Shown here: positions 1-6,614 of the stretch, piece after piece | Numbering within the stretch: position 1 is the stretch's first letter | Layout: each line of letters begins with the position of its first letter | Assembly: GCA_002451435.1 (NCBI GenBank) | Contig: DKCF01000103.1 | Coordinates: forward strand, 1 to 20,893 | Reading direction: 5' to 3' | Source: Bifidobacterium sp. UBA6881 | Lineage (GTDB): Bacteria; Actinomycetota; Actinomycetes; Actinomycetales; Bifidobacteriaceae | DNA length: 20,893 bases | Translations under genes and position numbers: made by a program | Notes under the pieces: generated by a model | Told to the model about the DNA's origin: nothing | The model's database searches: none | The model's input: only the letters and a program-made list of their open reading frames with translations

Positions 1-45
1 CATGAGGATGGTGACGACGCCCTGCCAGACGGTCATGGTCATCAT
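1..45 (-). CDS. azlD: AzlD-family branched-chain amino-acid exporter subunit, N-terminal fragment (cut by window start)
   Basis: Only the first 15 codons are inside the window; the visible N-terminus reads MMTMTVWQGVVTILM, the start of a hydrophobic membrane segment. The ATG overlaps the azlC stop codon as ATGA (positions 45 to 42), the usual translational coupling of azlC and azlD. AzlD is the small (about 100-residue) membrane partner of AzlC in exporters of branched-chain amino acids. The assignment rests mainly on position directly after azlC and the overlap; the visible residues fit but are too few to prove the family. The rest of the gene lies to the left of the window. Confidence 0.7.
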   Translation of the reverse strand, partial: MMTMTVWQGVVTILM

Positions 46-851
46 GCTTCGCGCTCCTTCCGCGGATGGCGGCCATCGGCACCGTCATCCGCTCCCTTCG
101 TTGTTGTCTGCCGTGAATCGGCAACATCTATCTCCGGCTCCTTCAGATCGTCGAGATACGGACGGAGCAACAGGAACATCGCCAGCATGGCGATCAGCGA
201 GGGAATCATGAAATCGTCCGCGCCGAACAACGAAAGGCAGATCGCCGGCACCACGATGCCGGTCAATGCGGCCATGTGGCTTTTGCGCGTGGTGGTGAGC
301 CATTGGTCCACGAAGATGACGACGAACAGCGCCGTCATGACGAAATCGAGACCGTCGGTGTCGAAGGTGATCCTGCCGCCGATGACGCCGCCGAAGGTCG
401 CTCCCGCCACCCATGAGACCTGGTTGAGCAGGGAGACGAAGAAGTAGAACCATCCCCGGTCGACGTTTTCGGGAATGCGCGCGCTGTTGTTGACCGCGAA
501 GGTCTCGTCGCACATGGCGTAGATCAGATACGGTTTCTTCAATCCCATGTTCTTGAACCGTCCGAGCATGGACAGCCCGTAGAACAGATGGCGGGTGCCC
601 ATCATCACGGCCAGCAGGAACGTGGCGAAGGGATTGAACGCGGAAACCAGCAGGTTCACGGTGACGAACTCCATGGAACCGGTGTAGATAAGCGCGCTCA
701 TGCACAACGGCCACAGGAAGGAGAAGCCACGCGTGCCCATCAGCACGCCGTACGACATGGCGAGGAAGAAGAAGCTGATGCAGATCGGCAGCACCTTGGG
801 CAGCGCCGCCTTCAATGCGCGCGCCCTCGCTCCCCCGTTGTGGTGCGTCAT
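42..851 (-). CDS. azlC: AzlC family branched-chain amino-acid exporter, large subunit
   Basis: The product is a 269-residue polytopic membrane protein that, with AzlD, exports branched-chain amino acids and their analogues. Several hydrophobic segments are visible, and the family-typical stretches are SYGVLMGTRGFSFLWPLCMS, GSMEFVTVNLLVS, MMGTRHLFYGLSML and YAMCDETFAVNN. The start at 851 (MTHHNGG) is chosen over an in-frame start further upstream (1001) because AAAGGAG lies about nine bases before it and the extra 50 residues look non-coding. The last 36 or so residues are hydrophilic and charged (LDDLKEPEIDVADSR onward), longer than in the E. coli homologue YgaZ. The gene overlaps azlD by 4 bp, so the two are almost certainly one transcription unit. 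The family call is firm; the substrate is inferred from the family. Confidence 0.9.
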   Translation of the reverse strand: MTHHNGGARARALKAALPKVLPICISFFFLAMSYGVLMGTRGFSFLWPLCMSALIYTGSMEFVTVNLLVSAFNPFATFLLAVMMGTRHLFYGLSMLGRFKNMGLKKPYLIYAMCDETFAVNNSARIPENVDRGWFYFFVSLLNQVSWVAGATFGGVIGGRITFDTDGLDFVMTALFVVIFVDQWLTTTRKSHMAALTGIVVPAICLSLFGADDFMIPSLIAMLAMFLLLRPYLDDLKEPEIDVADSRQTTTKGADDGADGRHPRKEREA

Positions 852-1217
852 CCGGTTCGGCTCCTTTCCCGTGTGCGCGTTCGTGCCCCATCCATCCATG
901 TGTTCATCCCATGGTAGTGGCGCGGCGGCGGGGCAAACACCCCATCGCATATCGGCTTTGCTTATAACAAGCTGCAAGTCGAATCGTCCATGCGGATCCA
1001 ACGTCCATCATCCCGACCGCAAACGCCGCGCCGGCAATCCGGCCATCGACGTCGTCGTCCTCGCGTCTCCCGAGAGCCTCGCCCCCGCCGGAATCCAAAC
1101 GGACCCCCACCCGGCATCTAAAGCCGGCATCTATAGTGGGATGGCAGGCGCATCGGCGAGACCATCATCGCCGATGCTCATCGACGACATGGGTGGGACC
1201 ACGACGAAGGAGCTGCC
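852..1217. other. Divergent intergenic region azlC / SDR gene
   Basis: This 366-bp gap separates two divergent genes and should hold both promoters. On the plus strand a TATAGT hexamer (1132-1137) is a possible -10 box for the dehydrogenase gene, but no good -35 box lies 16-18 bp upstream. On the minus strand TATAAG is present (complement of about 961-967), again without a convincing -35 partner. A 13-bp tandem duplication lies at 1111-1136 and is listed separately. No coding signal is convincing here: open frames across it lack ribosome binding sites and family resemblance. Confidence 0.5.
1111..1136. repeat. 13-bp head-to-tail tandem repeat
   Basis: CCGGCATCTAAAG (1111-1123) is followed at once by CCGGCATCTATAG (1124-1136); the copies differ at one base. 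The second copy contains most of the candidate -10 hexamer TATAGT of the dehydrogenase gene, about 80 bp before its start codon. Confidence 0.8.
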
Positions 1218-2003
1218 ATGGGATACGCATTGGTCACCGGAGCATCCAACGGCATCGGACGCGAACTGGCGGCATTGTTCGCCGCGAACGGACACGATCT
1301 GGTGATCGCCGCACGCGACCGGAACCGGCTCGACGAGGTGAGACGTCGCCTCGAACGGCGTTTCGGCGTGCATGTGGAGACGTTCGCCATCGATCTGAGC
1401 GAGCCGGACGCGCCACGGAAGCTTCATGACTTCACGGATTCGCAGGCGATCCATATCGAATACCTCGTCAACAACGCGGGCTTCGCCGACTGGACCGGCT
1501 ACCTTGACGCCGATTGGGACAGGCAGCGGCGGATGATGCGACTCAACATGGAGACGCTCGCCGAACTCACCTACCGGTATGGCCGCGACATGCGCGACGC
1601 GGGACATGGCAGAATCCTCAACATCTCCTCGGTCGCCTCGATGATGGCCGGACCGTATATGGCCACGTACTTCGCGTCGAAGGCGTTCGTGCGCTCGCTT
1701 TCGGAGGCCGTGGCCCACGAGTTGCGCGGCACGGGCGTGACAATCACTTGCGTATGCCCAGGGCCGACCGCCACCGGCTTCGCCAAGGCCGCGCGGATGC
1801 ACGGCAGAAACTTCTTCACCATGACCAGACCGGCGACGGCACGCCAGCTCGCGGCGTACGCGTACCGCAGGATGATGCGCGGCGACACACTCGCCTACCA
1901 CGGTGCGCTCACCAAAGCGGGCGCGTTCGCGGAACGGCTTCTTCCCCGCGCCGCCGCCCGGCGAATCGCATCATTCATGAACGGCGGGAATCCGCGACGC
2001 TAG
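1218..2003 (+). CDS. Short-chain dehydrogenase/reductase (SDR), classical type
   Basis: The product is a 261-residue NAD(P)-dependent oxidoreductase with a single Rossmann domain. The cofactor-binding motif TGASNGIG is at residues 8-15, NNAG at 85-88, and the catalytic set is Ser138 with Tyr151-x-x-x-Lys155 (YFASK). The PGPTATGF segment follows, as in many classical SDRs after the active site. AARDRNRL after the second beta strand suggests NADP(H) preference because of the basic residues. GAAGGAG (1206-1212) sits 5 bases before the ATG. The gene is monocistronic and convergent with the methyltransferase gene, with only 17 bp between the stop codons and no clear terminator. The substrate cannot be read from the sequence; the overall look resembles DltE/YqjQ-like SDRs. 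Confidence 0.9.
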   Translation: MGYALVTGASNGIGRELAALFAANGHDLVIAARDRNRLDEVRRRLERRFGVHVETFAIDLSEPDAPRKLHDFTDSQAIHIEYLVNNAGFADWTGYLDADWDRQRRMMRLNMETLAELTYRYGRDMRDAGHGRILNISSVASMMAGPYMATYFASKAFVRSLSEAVAHELRGTGVTITCVCPGPTATGFAKAARMHGRNFFTMTRPATARQLAAYAYRRMMRGDTLAYHGALTKAGAFAERLLPRAAARRIASFMNGGNPRR

Positions 2004-2020
2004 GCGTCCGTCCGCGGCAG

Positions 2021-2821
2021 TCACATCTGCGCGACGAAGAAGAAGCGCCGCATCGGCAACAATACGGTGCCATCGCGCTGTTCCGGATAAACGGCACGCA
2101 AACGATTCACGAACGTGCGCTCGTACTGTTCACGCAAATCGTCCGTCGGAAGCTGGGATAAATACGGTCGCATGCCCGTGCCGCGGTACCATTCGACGAC
2201 GCCCTCGTAACCGGCGAGCGCATGCCAGTACGTGGTCTCCCAGACGCTCACCTGTTTTGCCATCGGCGCGATGAGGTCGTAATAGGCCCTGACATCGAAG
2301 CGGTCACCACCCAGATGGCAATAAGGTCGCACACCGCCGCTGCCGATGTATTGGTCGAACGGCGGTTCCACGGCCAATTCACGCATAATGGTGTGCGTGC
2401 GCTGGCTGATGGTTTCCGGGAATTGGCATGCGGCGATGCCGCCGTTCCTGACGCGACGCAGCATTTCGGGAATCACCGTGCGGTGGTCCGGCACCCACTG
2501 CAGGCACGCGTTGGTGAACACGATATCGAAATCGTCGTCCAGCTTCTCCAACGCGGTCGCGTCCTGGACCGCGAATTCGATGTCGGGATGCTGGACCCGC
2601 GCGGACTCGACCATCGTTTCGGAGGAATCGATGCCGATGATTCGCGCATGGGGATAGCGCTCTCGCAACAACGCGGTGCTGTTGCCCGGGCCGCAACCGA
2701 TGTCGAGGGCCTTGCGGATCGTACCGTCGTCGGCGGGCAGCCTTTCGCATAGGTCGCGGCTGGGGCGGGTGCGCTGGTCGGAGAATTTCAGGTACTGTTT
2801 GGCATCCCATGTAAACGTCAT
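2021..2821 (-). CDS. tam: Trans-aconitate 2-methyltransferase-like SAM-dependent methyltransferase
   Basis: This is a 266-residue class I methyltransferase. The SAM-binding motif I is LDIGCGPGNSTALL (residues 39-52), followed by the acidic end of beta-2 (GIDSS, 63-67), DATAL after beta-3, and DIVFTNACLQWVPDH (about 99-113), which is characteristic of the Tam family together with the N-terminal WDAKQYLKFSDQRTRP. Tam of E. coli is 252 residues and methylates trans-aconitate, a spontaneous by-product and inhibitor of the citrate/aconitase step. The start at 2821 is chosen because it gives the canonical Tam N-terminus and has AAGGTAGG upstream; longer in-frame extensions run into the zwf promoter region. 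The gene is divergent from zwf. The family call is strong; the exact substrate is inferred. Confidence 0.88.
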   Translation of the reverse strand: MTFTWDAKQYLKFSDQRTRPSRDLCERLPADDGTIRKALDIGCGPGNSTALLRERYPHARIIGIDSSETMVESARVQHPDIEFAVQDATALEKLDDDFDIVFTNACLQWVPDHRTVIPEMLRRVRNGGIAACQFPETISQRTHTIMRELAVEPPFDQYIGSGGVRPYCHLGGDRFDVRAYYDLIAPMAKQVSVWETTYWHALAGYEGVVEWYRGTGMRPYLSQLPTDDLREQYERTFVNRLRAVYPEQRDGTVLLPMRRFFFVAQM

Positions 2822-2869
2822 GCCGCCTACCTTAATTCGCAAACGGATCGCGGGATTCCCGGGTCTCGA

Positions 2870-2892
2870 TCCACGACCGCCGCAGTCGTGGA
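2870..2892. repeat. Inverted repeat, 8-bp arms, tam-zwf promoter region
   Basis: TCCACGAC (2870-2877) and GTCGTGGA (2885-2892) are perfectly complementary around a 7-base spacer. It lies about 50 bp upstream of the tam start and may be an operator for tam, zwf or both. Confidence 0.6.
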
Positions 2893-2899
2893 CATCGGC

Positions 2900-2915
2900 T
2901 GTGATGTTGCTCACA
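2900..2915. promoter_or_regulatory. CRP/FNR-type operator-like palindrome between tam and zwf
   Basis: TGTGA (2900-2904) and TCACA (2911-2915) are separated by six bases, exactly the half-site and spacing of CRP-family binding sites (TGTGA-N6-TCACA). It lies 97 bp upstream of the zwf start and 79 bp upstream of the tam start. Bifidobacterial LacI-type sugar regulators also use GTGA/TCAC half-sites, but with a shorter centre carrying CG, which is absent here. Which protein binds, if any, cannot be read from this window. Confidence 0.5.
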
Positions 2916-2930
2916 TACGGGAATGAAATG

Positions 2931-2962
2931 CCGTCTTTTTGTGAAAACCCACGAAAAGACGG
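2931..2962. promoter_or_regulatory. 13-bp stem inverted repeat upstream of zwf
   Basis: CCGTCTTTTTGTG (2931-2943) and CACGAAAAGACGG (2950-2962) pair over 13 positions (12 Watson-Crick pairs and one G-T) around AAAACC. The site is 50 bp before the zwf start. No coding gene ends here, so a terminator for a protein-coding transcript is unlikely. An operator, or a leader hairpin if zwf transcription starts upstream of it, fits better. Confidence 0.65.
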
Positions 2963-3011
2963 TTTGCGATATGCGGATGGACACAACGGGAATCGCGGCC
3001 ATCGAGTTACT

Positions 3012-4583
3012 ATGAAGCACATGACTGAAACCGTTTCATCCTTACTTGGCACGTCCGGAGAGTGGTCGAATCCGTTGCGCGACCCGCGCGACCTGCGGCT
3101 TCCCCGCATCGCCGGCCCGTGCAGTATCGTGATTTTCGGCGTGACCGGAGATCTTTCCCGCAAAAAGCTGCTTCCCGCCATCTACGATCTGGCGAACCGA
3201 GGTCTGCTGCCACCGAGCTTCGGATTGACCGGCTTCGCCCGCCGTGATTGGACCGAGGACCATTTCAGGGATTTCGTCAAGGAACATGTGAAGGCCCGCT
3301 GCCGCACCCCGTTCAAGGAATCCACTTGGAACCAGCTGGCTGCCGGCATCCGTTTCGTCCAGGGCACGTTCGACGACCCGAAGGCGTTCGAACGTCTTTC
3401 CGACACGGTGGCGGAACTCGACCGCGACCGCGGCACGCGTGGCAACCACGCGTTCTATATGTCGGTGCCGCCGCGCGCGTTCCCGCAGGTTTCCCGCCAG
3501 CTCGCCGACTGTGGTCTGGCGAAGTCCTCCGAGGGTGCCTGGCGCCGTGTGATCATCGAGAAGCCGTTCGGCCACGATCTCGCCAGCGCCAAGGAGCTCG
3601 ACCGCGTCGTCTCCGAGGTGTTCGACCCGTCGAGCGTGTTCCGCATCGACCACTACCTCGGCAAGGAGACCGTGCAGAACCTGTTGGCATTGCGTTTCGC
3701 GAACGCGATGTACGAGCCGATCTGGAACAACAACTACGTCGATCACGTGCAGATCACCATGGCCGAGGACATCGGCGTGGCCGGTCGAGCCGGCTACTAT
3801 GACGGCATCGGCGCGGCACGCGACGTCATCCAGAACCACCTGCTGCAGCTGATGGCCCTCACCGCCATGGAGGAACCGGTGTCGTTCTCCGCCGCCGATC
3901 TGACGGCAGAGAAGACGAAGGTGCTGTCCGCGGTGCGTGTGCCGAAGGATCTGGCCGCGCATACGGCCCGCGGCCAATACGCCGCAGGCTGGCAGGGCTC
4001 GCATGAGGTGGCCGGCTATCTGGACGAGAAGGGCATCGATCCGGCATCGACCACCGAAACGTATGCCGCGATCCGTCTGGACGTCGACACCCGCCGCTGG
4101 GCCGGCGTGCCGTTCTATCTGCGCACCGGCAAGCGTCTGGGCAAGCGTGTGACGGAGATCGCCGTGATCTTCAAGCGCGCGCCGCACCTGCCGTTCGAAT
4201 CGACCGCCACCAAGGAGCTCGGCAAGAACGCGATCGTGATTCGCGTGCAGCCGGACGAGGGCGTGACCATGCGTTTCGGCGCGAAGGTGCCGGGCGGCAC
4301 TTCGATGGAGGTGCGTGACGTGTCCATGGACTTCAGCTATGGACGTTCGTTCACCGAATCCTCCCCTGAAGCCTATGAGCGTCTGATCCTGGATGTGCTG
4401 CTGGGCGATCCGCCGCTGTTCCCGACCACGCGCGAGGTGGAGCTGAGCTGGCAGATCCTCGATCCGATCGAGGAGTTCTGGTCCACGCTGGGCCAGCCGC
4501 AGCCGTATCGTTCCGGAACCTGGGGACCGCAGGAGGCAGTGGAGATGCTTGCCCGCGATGGACATCGTTGGAGGATGCCGTGA
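3012..4583 (+). CDS. zwf: Glucose-6-phosphate 1-dehydrogenase
   Basis: This 523-residue cytosolic enzyme oxidises glucose-6-phosphate to 6-phosphogluconolactone with NADP+, the entry step of the oxidative pentose phosphate pathway. The nucleotide-binding motif GVTGDLSRKKLL is at residues 43-54, EKPFGHDL starts at 183, and the active-site signature RIDHYLGKE is at 211-219. Length matches the family. Two in-frame starts, 3012 (MKHMTE) and 3021 (MTE), are possible; neither has a recognisable Shine-Dalgarno sequence, unlike most genes in this window, so the mRNA may be leaderless or the start may be weak. The stop overlaps the opcA start as GTGA, coupling the two genes. Upstream lie three dyad-symmetric elements, including a CRP-like palindrome. 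Identity is certain; the start is not. Confidence 0.96.
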   Translation: MKHMTETVSSLLGTSGEWSNPLRDPRDLRLPRIAGPCSIVIFGVTGDLSRKKLLPAIYDLANRGLLPPSFGLTGFARRDWTEDHFRDFVKEHVKARCRTPFKESTWNQLAAGIRFVQGTFDDPKAFERLSDTVAELDRDRGTRGNHAFYMSVPPRAFPQVSRQLADCGLAKSSEGAWRRVIIEKPFGHDLASAKELDRVVSEVFDPSSVFRIDHYLGKETVQNLLALRFANAMYEPIWNNNYVDHVQITMAEDIGVAGRAGYYDGIGAARDVIQNHLLQLMALTAMEEPVSFSAADLTAEKTKVLSAVRVPKDLAAHTARGQYAAGWQGSHEVAGYLDEKGIDPASTTETYAAIRLDVDTRRWAGVPFYLRTGKRLGKRVTEIAVIFKRAPHLPFESTATKELGKNAIVIRVQPDEGVTMRFGAKVPGGTSMEVRDVSMDFSYGRSFTESSPEAYERLILDVLLGDPPLFPTTREVELSWQILDPIEEFWSTLGQPQPYRSGTWGPQEAVEMLARDGHRWRMP

Positions 4584-5536
4584 TCATTACCTTGAAGAAC
4601 ACCGAGACCCGCGAGATCTCGGCGAAAATCGATGAATTGCATGAGGAACGTGGCGAGGCAGCGTTGGGCCGTGTGCTCACCCTGCTGATTTCCACAAACG
4701 ACTCCGAGCTGGAGCATGATCTTGAGGTGGCGAACAGCGCCAGCCGCGAACACCCCTGCCGTGTGATCGCGATCGCGCCAAGCTCGCGCAAAGTGGAACC
4801 GGATGTCGAAGGCGGAGAACACCACACCTTCCTTGACGCCGAAGTGCGTTTCGGCTCGGACGCTGGCGCCGGCGAGATCATCGTGCTGCGCCCGCTGGGC
4901 GGTCTTGTGCACCATCCGGACACCTTGGTGATTCCGCTGTTGGTGCCGGATGCGCCGGTGGTCGCCTGGTGGCCGAACGAGGCGCCGGCGAACCTTTCCT
5001 CCGATCTGCTGGGTTCCATGGCGCGCAGCCGCATCACGGACGCGATGAATTCATCAAATCCCGCGCGCACGATGGATGACCTGCGCCGCAACTGGTCGTC
5101 GGAAAACGTGGATATGTCGTGGACCCGTCTGACCGTATGGCGCGCGATGATCGCCTCCATGCTCGACCAGCCGCCGCACCTGCCGGTGAGCGGCGTTCGG
5201 GTGACGGGCCCCGCCGATTTCCTGCCGACCACGTTGCTGGCCGCTTGGCTGCGTTTGCGGCTGAACGTTCCGGTTGTCGTGGAGGACGACCCGACGGCGA
5301 CCGCCGTGACGGGTGTGTATCTGACGCGCTCCGACGGCACGCTGAGCTTGGAACGTCCGTCCACCGATGATGGAATCGCCATGCTGAGCGTTCCCGGCCA
5401 GTCCCCGCAGACGATGAGCGTGCCGGCACGCACCATCGAGGAGTGCCTGAGCGAGGAGCTGGGGCGTCTCTACCCCGATGAGATCTATGCCGAAGTGGTA
5501 ACGCGCGGCTGGGATCTGATCAATCCGAAGCACTGA
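4580..5536 (+). CDS. opcA: OpcA, glucose-6-phosphate dehydrogenase assembly/activation protein
   Basis: The 318-residue product belongs to the OpcA family, which in cyanobacteria and actinobacteria allosterically supports or assembles G6PDH. Family features seen are the N-terminal MIITLKNTETREI, ASREHPCRVIAI (about 54-65), GEIIVLRPLGGL (about 99-109) and the VVAWWPNEAP segment (127-136). The GTG start at 4580 is chosen because GGAGG (4570-4574) lies 5 bases upstream and the start overlaps the zwf stop; an in-frame TTG at 4568 would place the start on top of that site. Genomic pairing with zwf supports the call. The next gene, pgl, follows after 185 bp that fold into a strong multi-stem structure. 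Confidence 0.92.
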   Translation: MIITLKNTETREISAKIDELHEERGEAALGRVLTLLISTNDSELEHDLEVANSASREHPCRVIAIAPSSRKVEPDVEGGEHHTFLDAEVRFGSDAGAGEIIVLRPLGGLVHHPDTLVIPLLVPDAPVVAWWPNEAPANLSSDLLGSMARSRITDAMNSSNPARTMDDLRRNWSSENVDMSWTRLTVWRAMIASMLDQPPHLPVSGVRVTGPADFLPTTLLAAWLRLRLNVPVVVEDDPTATAVTGVYLTRSDGTLSLERPSTDDGIAMLSVPGQSPQTMSVPARTIEECLSEELGRLYPDEIYAEVVTRGWDLINPKH

Positions 5537-5545
5537 AACCGCGCC

Positions 5546-5701
5546 GATCATCAGGCGACGTGATACACGTCCACCCTACCGTCGGTGGATTGGGAGGGGA
5601 AACCAATCCACTGGCGGTGGGTATCGATAGGTGTCGATGATTTTTTGAGGCGATTCGCAAGAAGCGAAACTCGGAAGAGCCCGTATGGGGGCATCCACCG
5701 A
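5546..5701 (+). promoter_or_regulatory. Candidate structured RNA leader / attenuator between opcA and pgl
   Basis: Starting 10 bases after the opcA stop, the plus strand can form a three-way-junction-like fold. P1 is GATCATC (5546-5552) with GATGATT (5636-5642). P2 is GACGTG/CACGTC (5557-5562 / 5566-5571) with a 3-base loop. P3 is a 19-position stem (5575-5593 / 5603-5621) with three G-T pairs and a 9-base loop. The right arm of P1 runs into a T6 tract (5641-5646), so the element could end transcription. TCGGTGGAT inside P3 (5582-5590) is also perfectly complementary to ATCCACCGA (5693-5701), just before the pgl ribosome binding site, giving a mutually exclusive alternative pairing. This resembles attenuator or riboswitch logic, but no known class is recognised. 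Function is inference. Confidence 0.5.
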
Positions 5702-5710
5702 TCATTGTCC

Positions 5711-5716
5711 AAGGAG
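5711..5716 (+). promoter_or_regulatory. Ribosome binding site of pgl
   Basis: AAGGAG sits 5 bases before the GTG at 5722 and decides this non-ATG start. It lies only 9 bases after the segment that could pair with the upstream P3 stem. Confidence 0.8.
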
Positions 5717-5721
5717 CAGAA

Positions 5722-6513
5722 GTGACAGAACGCAAAACCGTTGTCTATCCGAATCCGCAGGTGCTGGCCGAGGCCGTGGCCGCGCGCACGTTGCTGACCA
5801 TCATCGACCTGCTGTCGGAGCCGAATCGCGGACGTGTGGACATCGCCGTGACCGGCGGCACCGACGGCAACCGCGTGTTCGCCGCGATGAACGCCAGTCC
5901 GCTGAACGATGCCGTGGATTGGAGCCGCGTGCACGTATGGTGGGGCGACGAACGTTTCGTGGCCTCCGATGATGACGACCGCAATGCGAAGCAGGCCCGT
6001 GAAGCATGGTATGGCGCACTGGTGGAGGAAGGTCGTATGCCATCGGCGAACATCCACACGATGCCGGCCGATACGCGCGGCACCGAGGAGATCGCGGCGG
6101 CTTCCCCCGAGCAGACCGACACCGTACTGGCGGAAGCCGCCGCGGAGTACCAACGCGAGCTTACCGAGCAATTGGGCGATGAACCAGCACTGGATATCGC
6201 GATGTTCGGCGTGGGGCCGGATGCGCATTTCGCGTCCTTGTTCCCGGACCACGGCGAATCGGAAATCGATGATCCGCATGTACTGGTGGCCGGCGTGCGT
6301 GATTCGCCGAAGCCGCCGCCGCTGCGTCTGACGCTGACCGTGCCGATGATCGCCCGGTCGAAGCATACGTGGGTATTCACCTCCGAGGCCCGCAAAGCCG
6401 ACGCGGTCAAAGCCGCCTTCGCGCAACGCGACAATCCGCACGCGCCAAGCTCCTACGCCGATGGCGAGGAACTGCTCTGGCTCATCGATGAAGGCGCCGC
6501 CTCCAAGCTGTGA
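5722..6513 (+). CDS. pgl: 6-phosphogluconolactonase
   Basis: The 263-residue product hydrolyses 6-phosphogluconolactone to 6-phosphogluconate, the step between Zwf and Gnd. It is of the DevB/NagB-fold type: TGGTDGN (44-50) binds phosphate, WWGDERFV (73-80) is the signature strand, and GVGPDAHFASLFP (163-175) corresponds to the usual G-x-G-x-DGHTASLFP loop. Note that the family glycine in DGH is Ala here (DAH) and the following Thr is Phe; since the rest is intact the enzyme is probably active. DSPKPPPLRLTLT is the typical substrate-loop segment. The GTG start is set by AAGGAG. The gene is probably cotranscribed with zwf-opcA, with possible separate control by the structured gap. It ends at a strong bidirectional terminator shared with gnd. 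Confidence 0.94.
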   Translation: MTERKTVVYPNPQVLAEAVAARTLLTIIDLLSEPNRGRVDIAVTGGTDGNRVFAAMNASPLNDAVDWSRVHVWWGDERFVASDDDDRNAKQAREAWYGALVEEGRMPSANIHTMPADTRGTEEIAAASPEQTDTVLAEAAAEYQRELTEQLGDEPALDIAMFGVGPDAHFASLFPDHGESEIDDPHVLVAGVRDSPKPPPLRLTLTVPMIARSKHTWVFTSEARKADAVKAAFAQRDNPHAPSSYADGEELLWLIDEGAASKL

Positions 6514-6520
6514 CCTTGTA

Positions 6521-6574
6521 AATAGCAAAAGGCGTCTCCGCAAATCTATATTGCGGAGACGCCTTTTTGCTATT
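6521..6574. terminator. Bidirectional Rho-independent terminator between pgl and gnd
   Basis: GGCGTCTCCGCAA (6531-6543) and TTGCGGAGACGCC (6551-6563) form a perfect 13-bp stem around a 7-base loop, flanked by AAAA on the left and TTTTT on the right. AATAGC/GCTATT (6521-6526 / 6569-6574) continue the pairing outside. A-tracts and T-tracts on both sides make it work in both directions, which suits two convergent genes. Confidence 0.93.
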
Positions 6575-6614
6575 CGCTTCGGATCACTGGTCGCAACCAG
6601 TTCCGCAGGAGGTC

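Noticed and set aside
2004..2020. Terminator between the SDR gene and tam
   Set aside because: Only 17 bp separate the stop codons and no stem-loop with a T-tract is visible.
3042..4565. 507-codon open frame on the minus strand inside zwf
   Set aside because: It is the antisense shadow of a certain zwf gene in GC-rich DNA; the composition is His/Arg/Gly-rich with no motif or ribosome binding site.
5623..5646. Small hairpin plus T6 as a simple opcA terminator
   Set aside because: The stem (ATCGA/TCGAT) is only 5 bp and AT-rich; the T6 tract is better explained with the larger P1 fold, listed as a candidate regulatory RNA.
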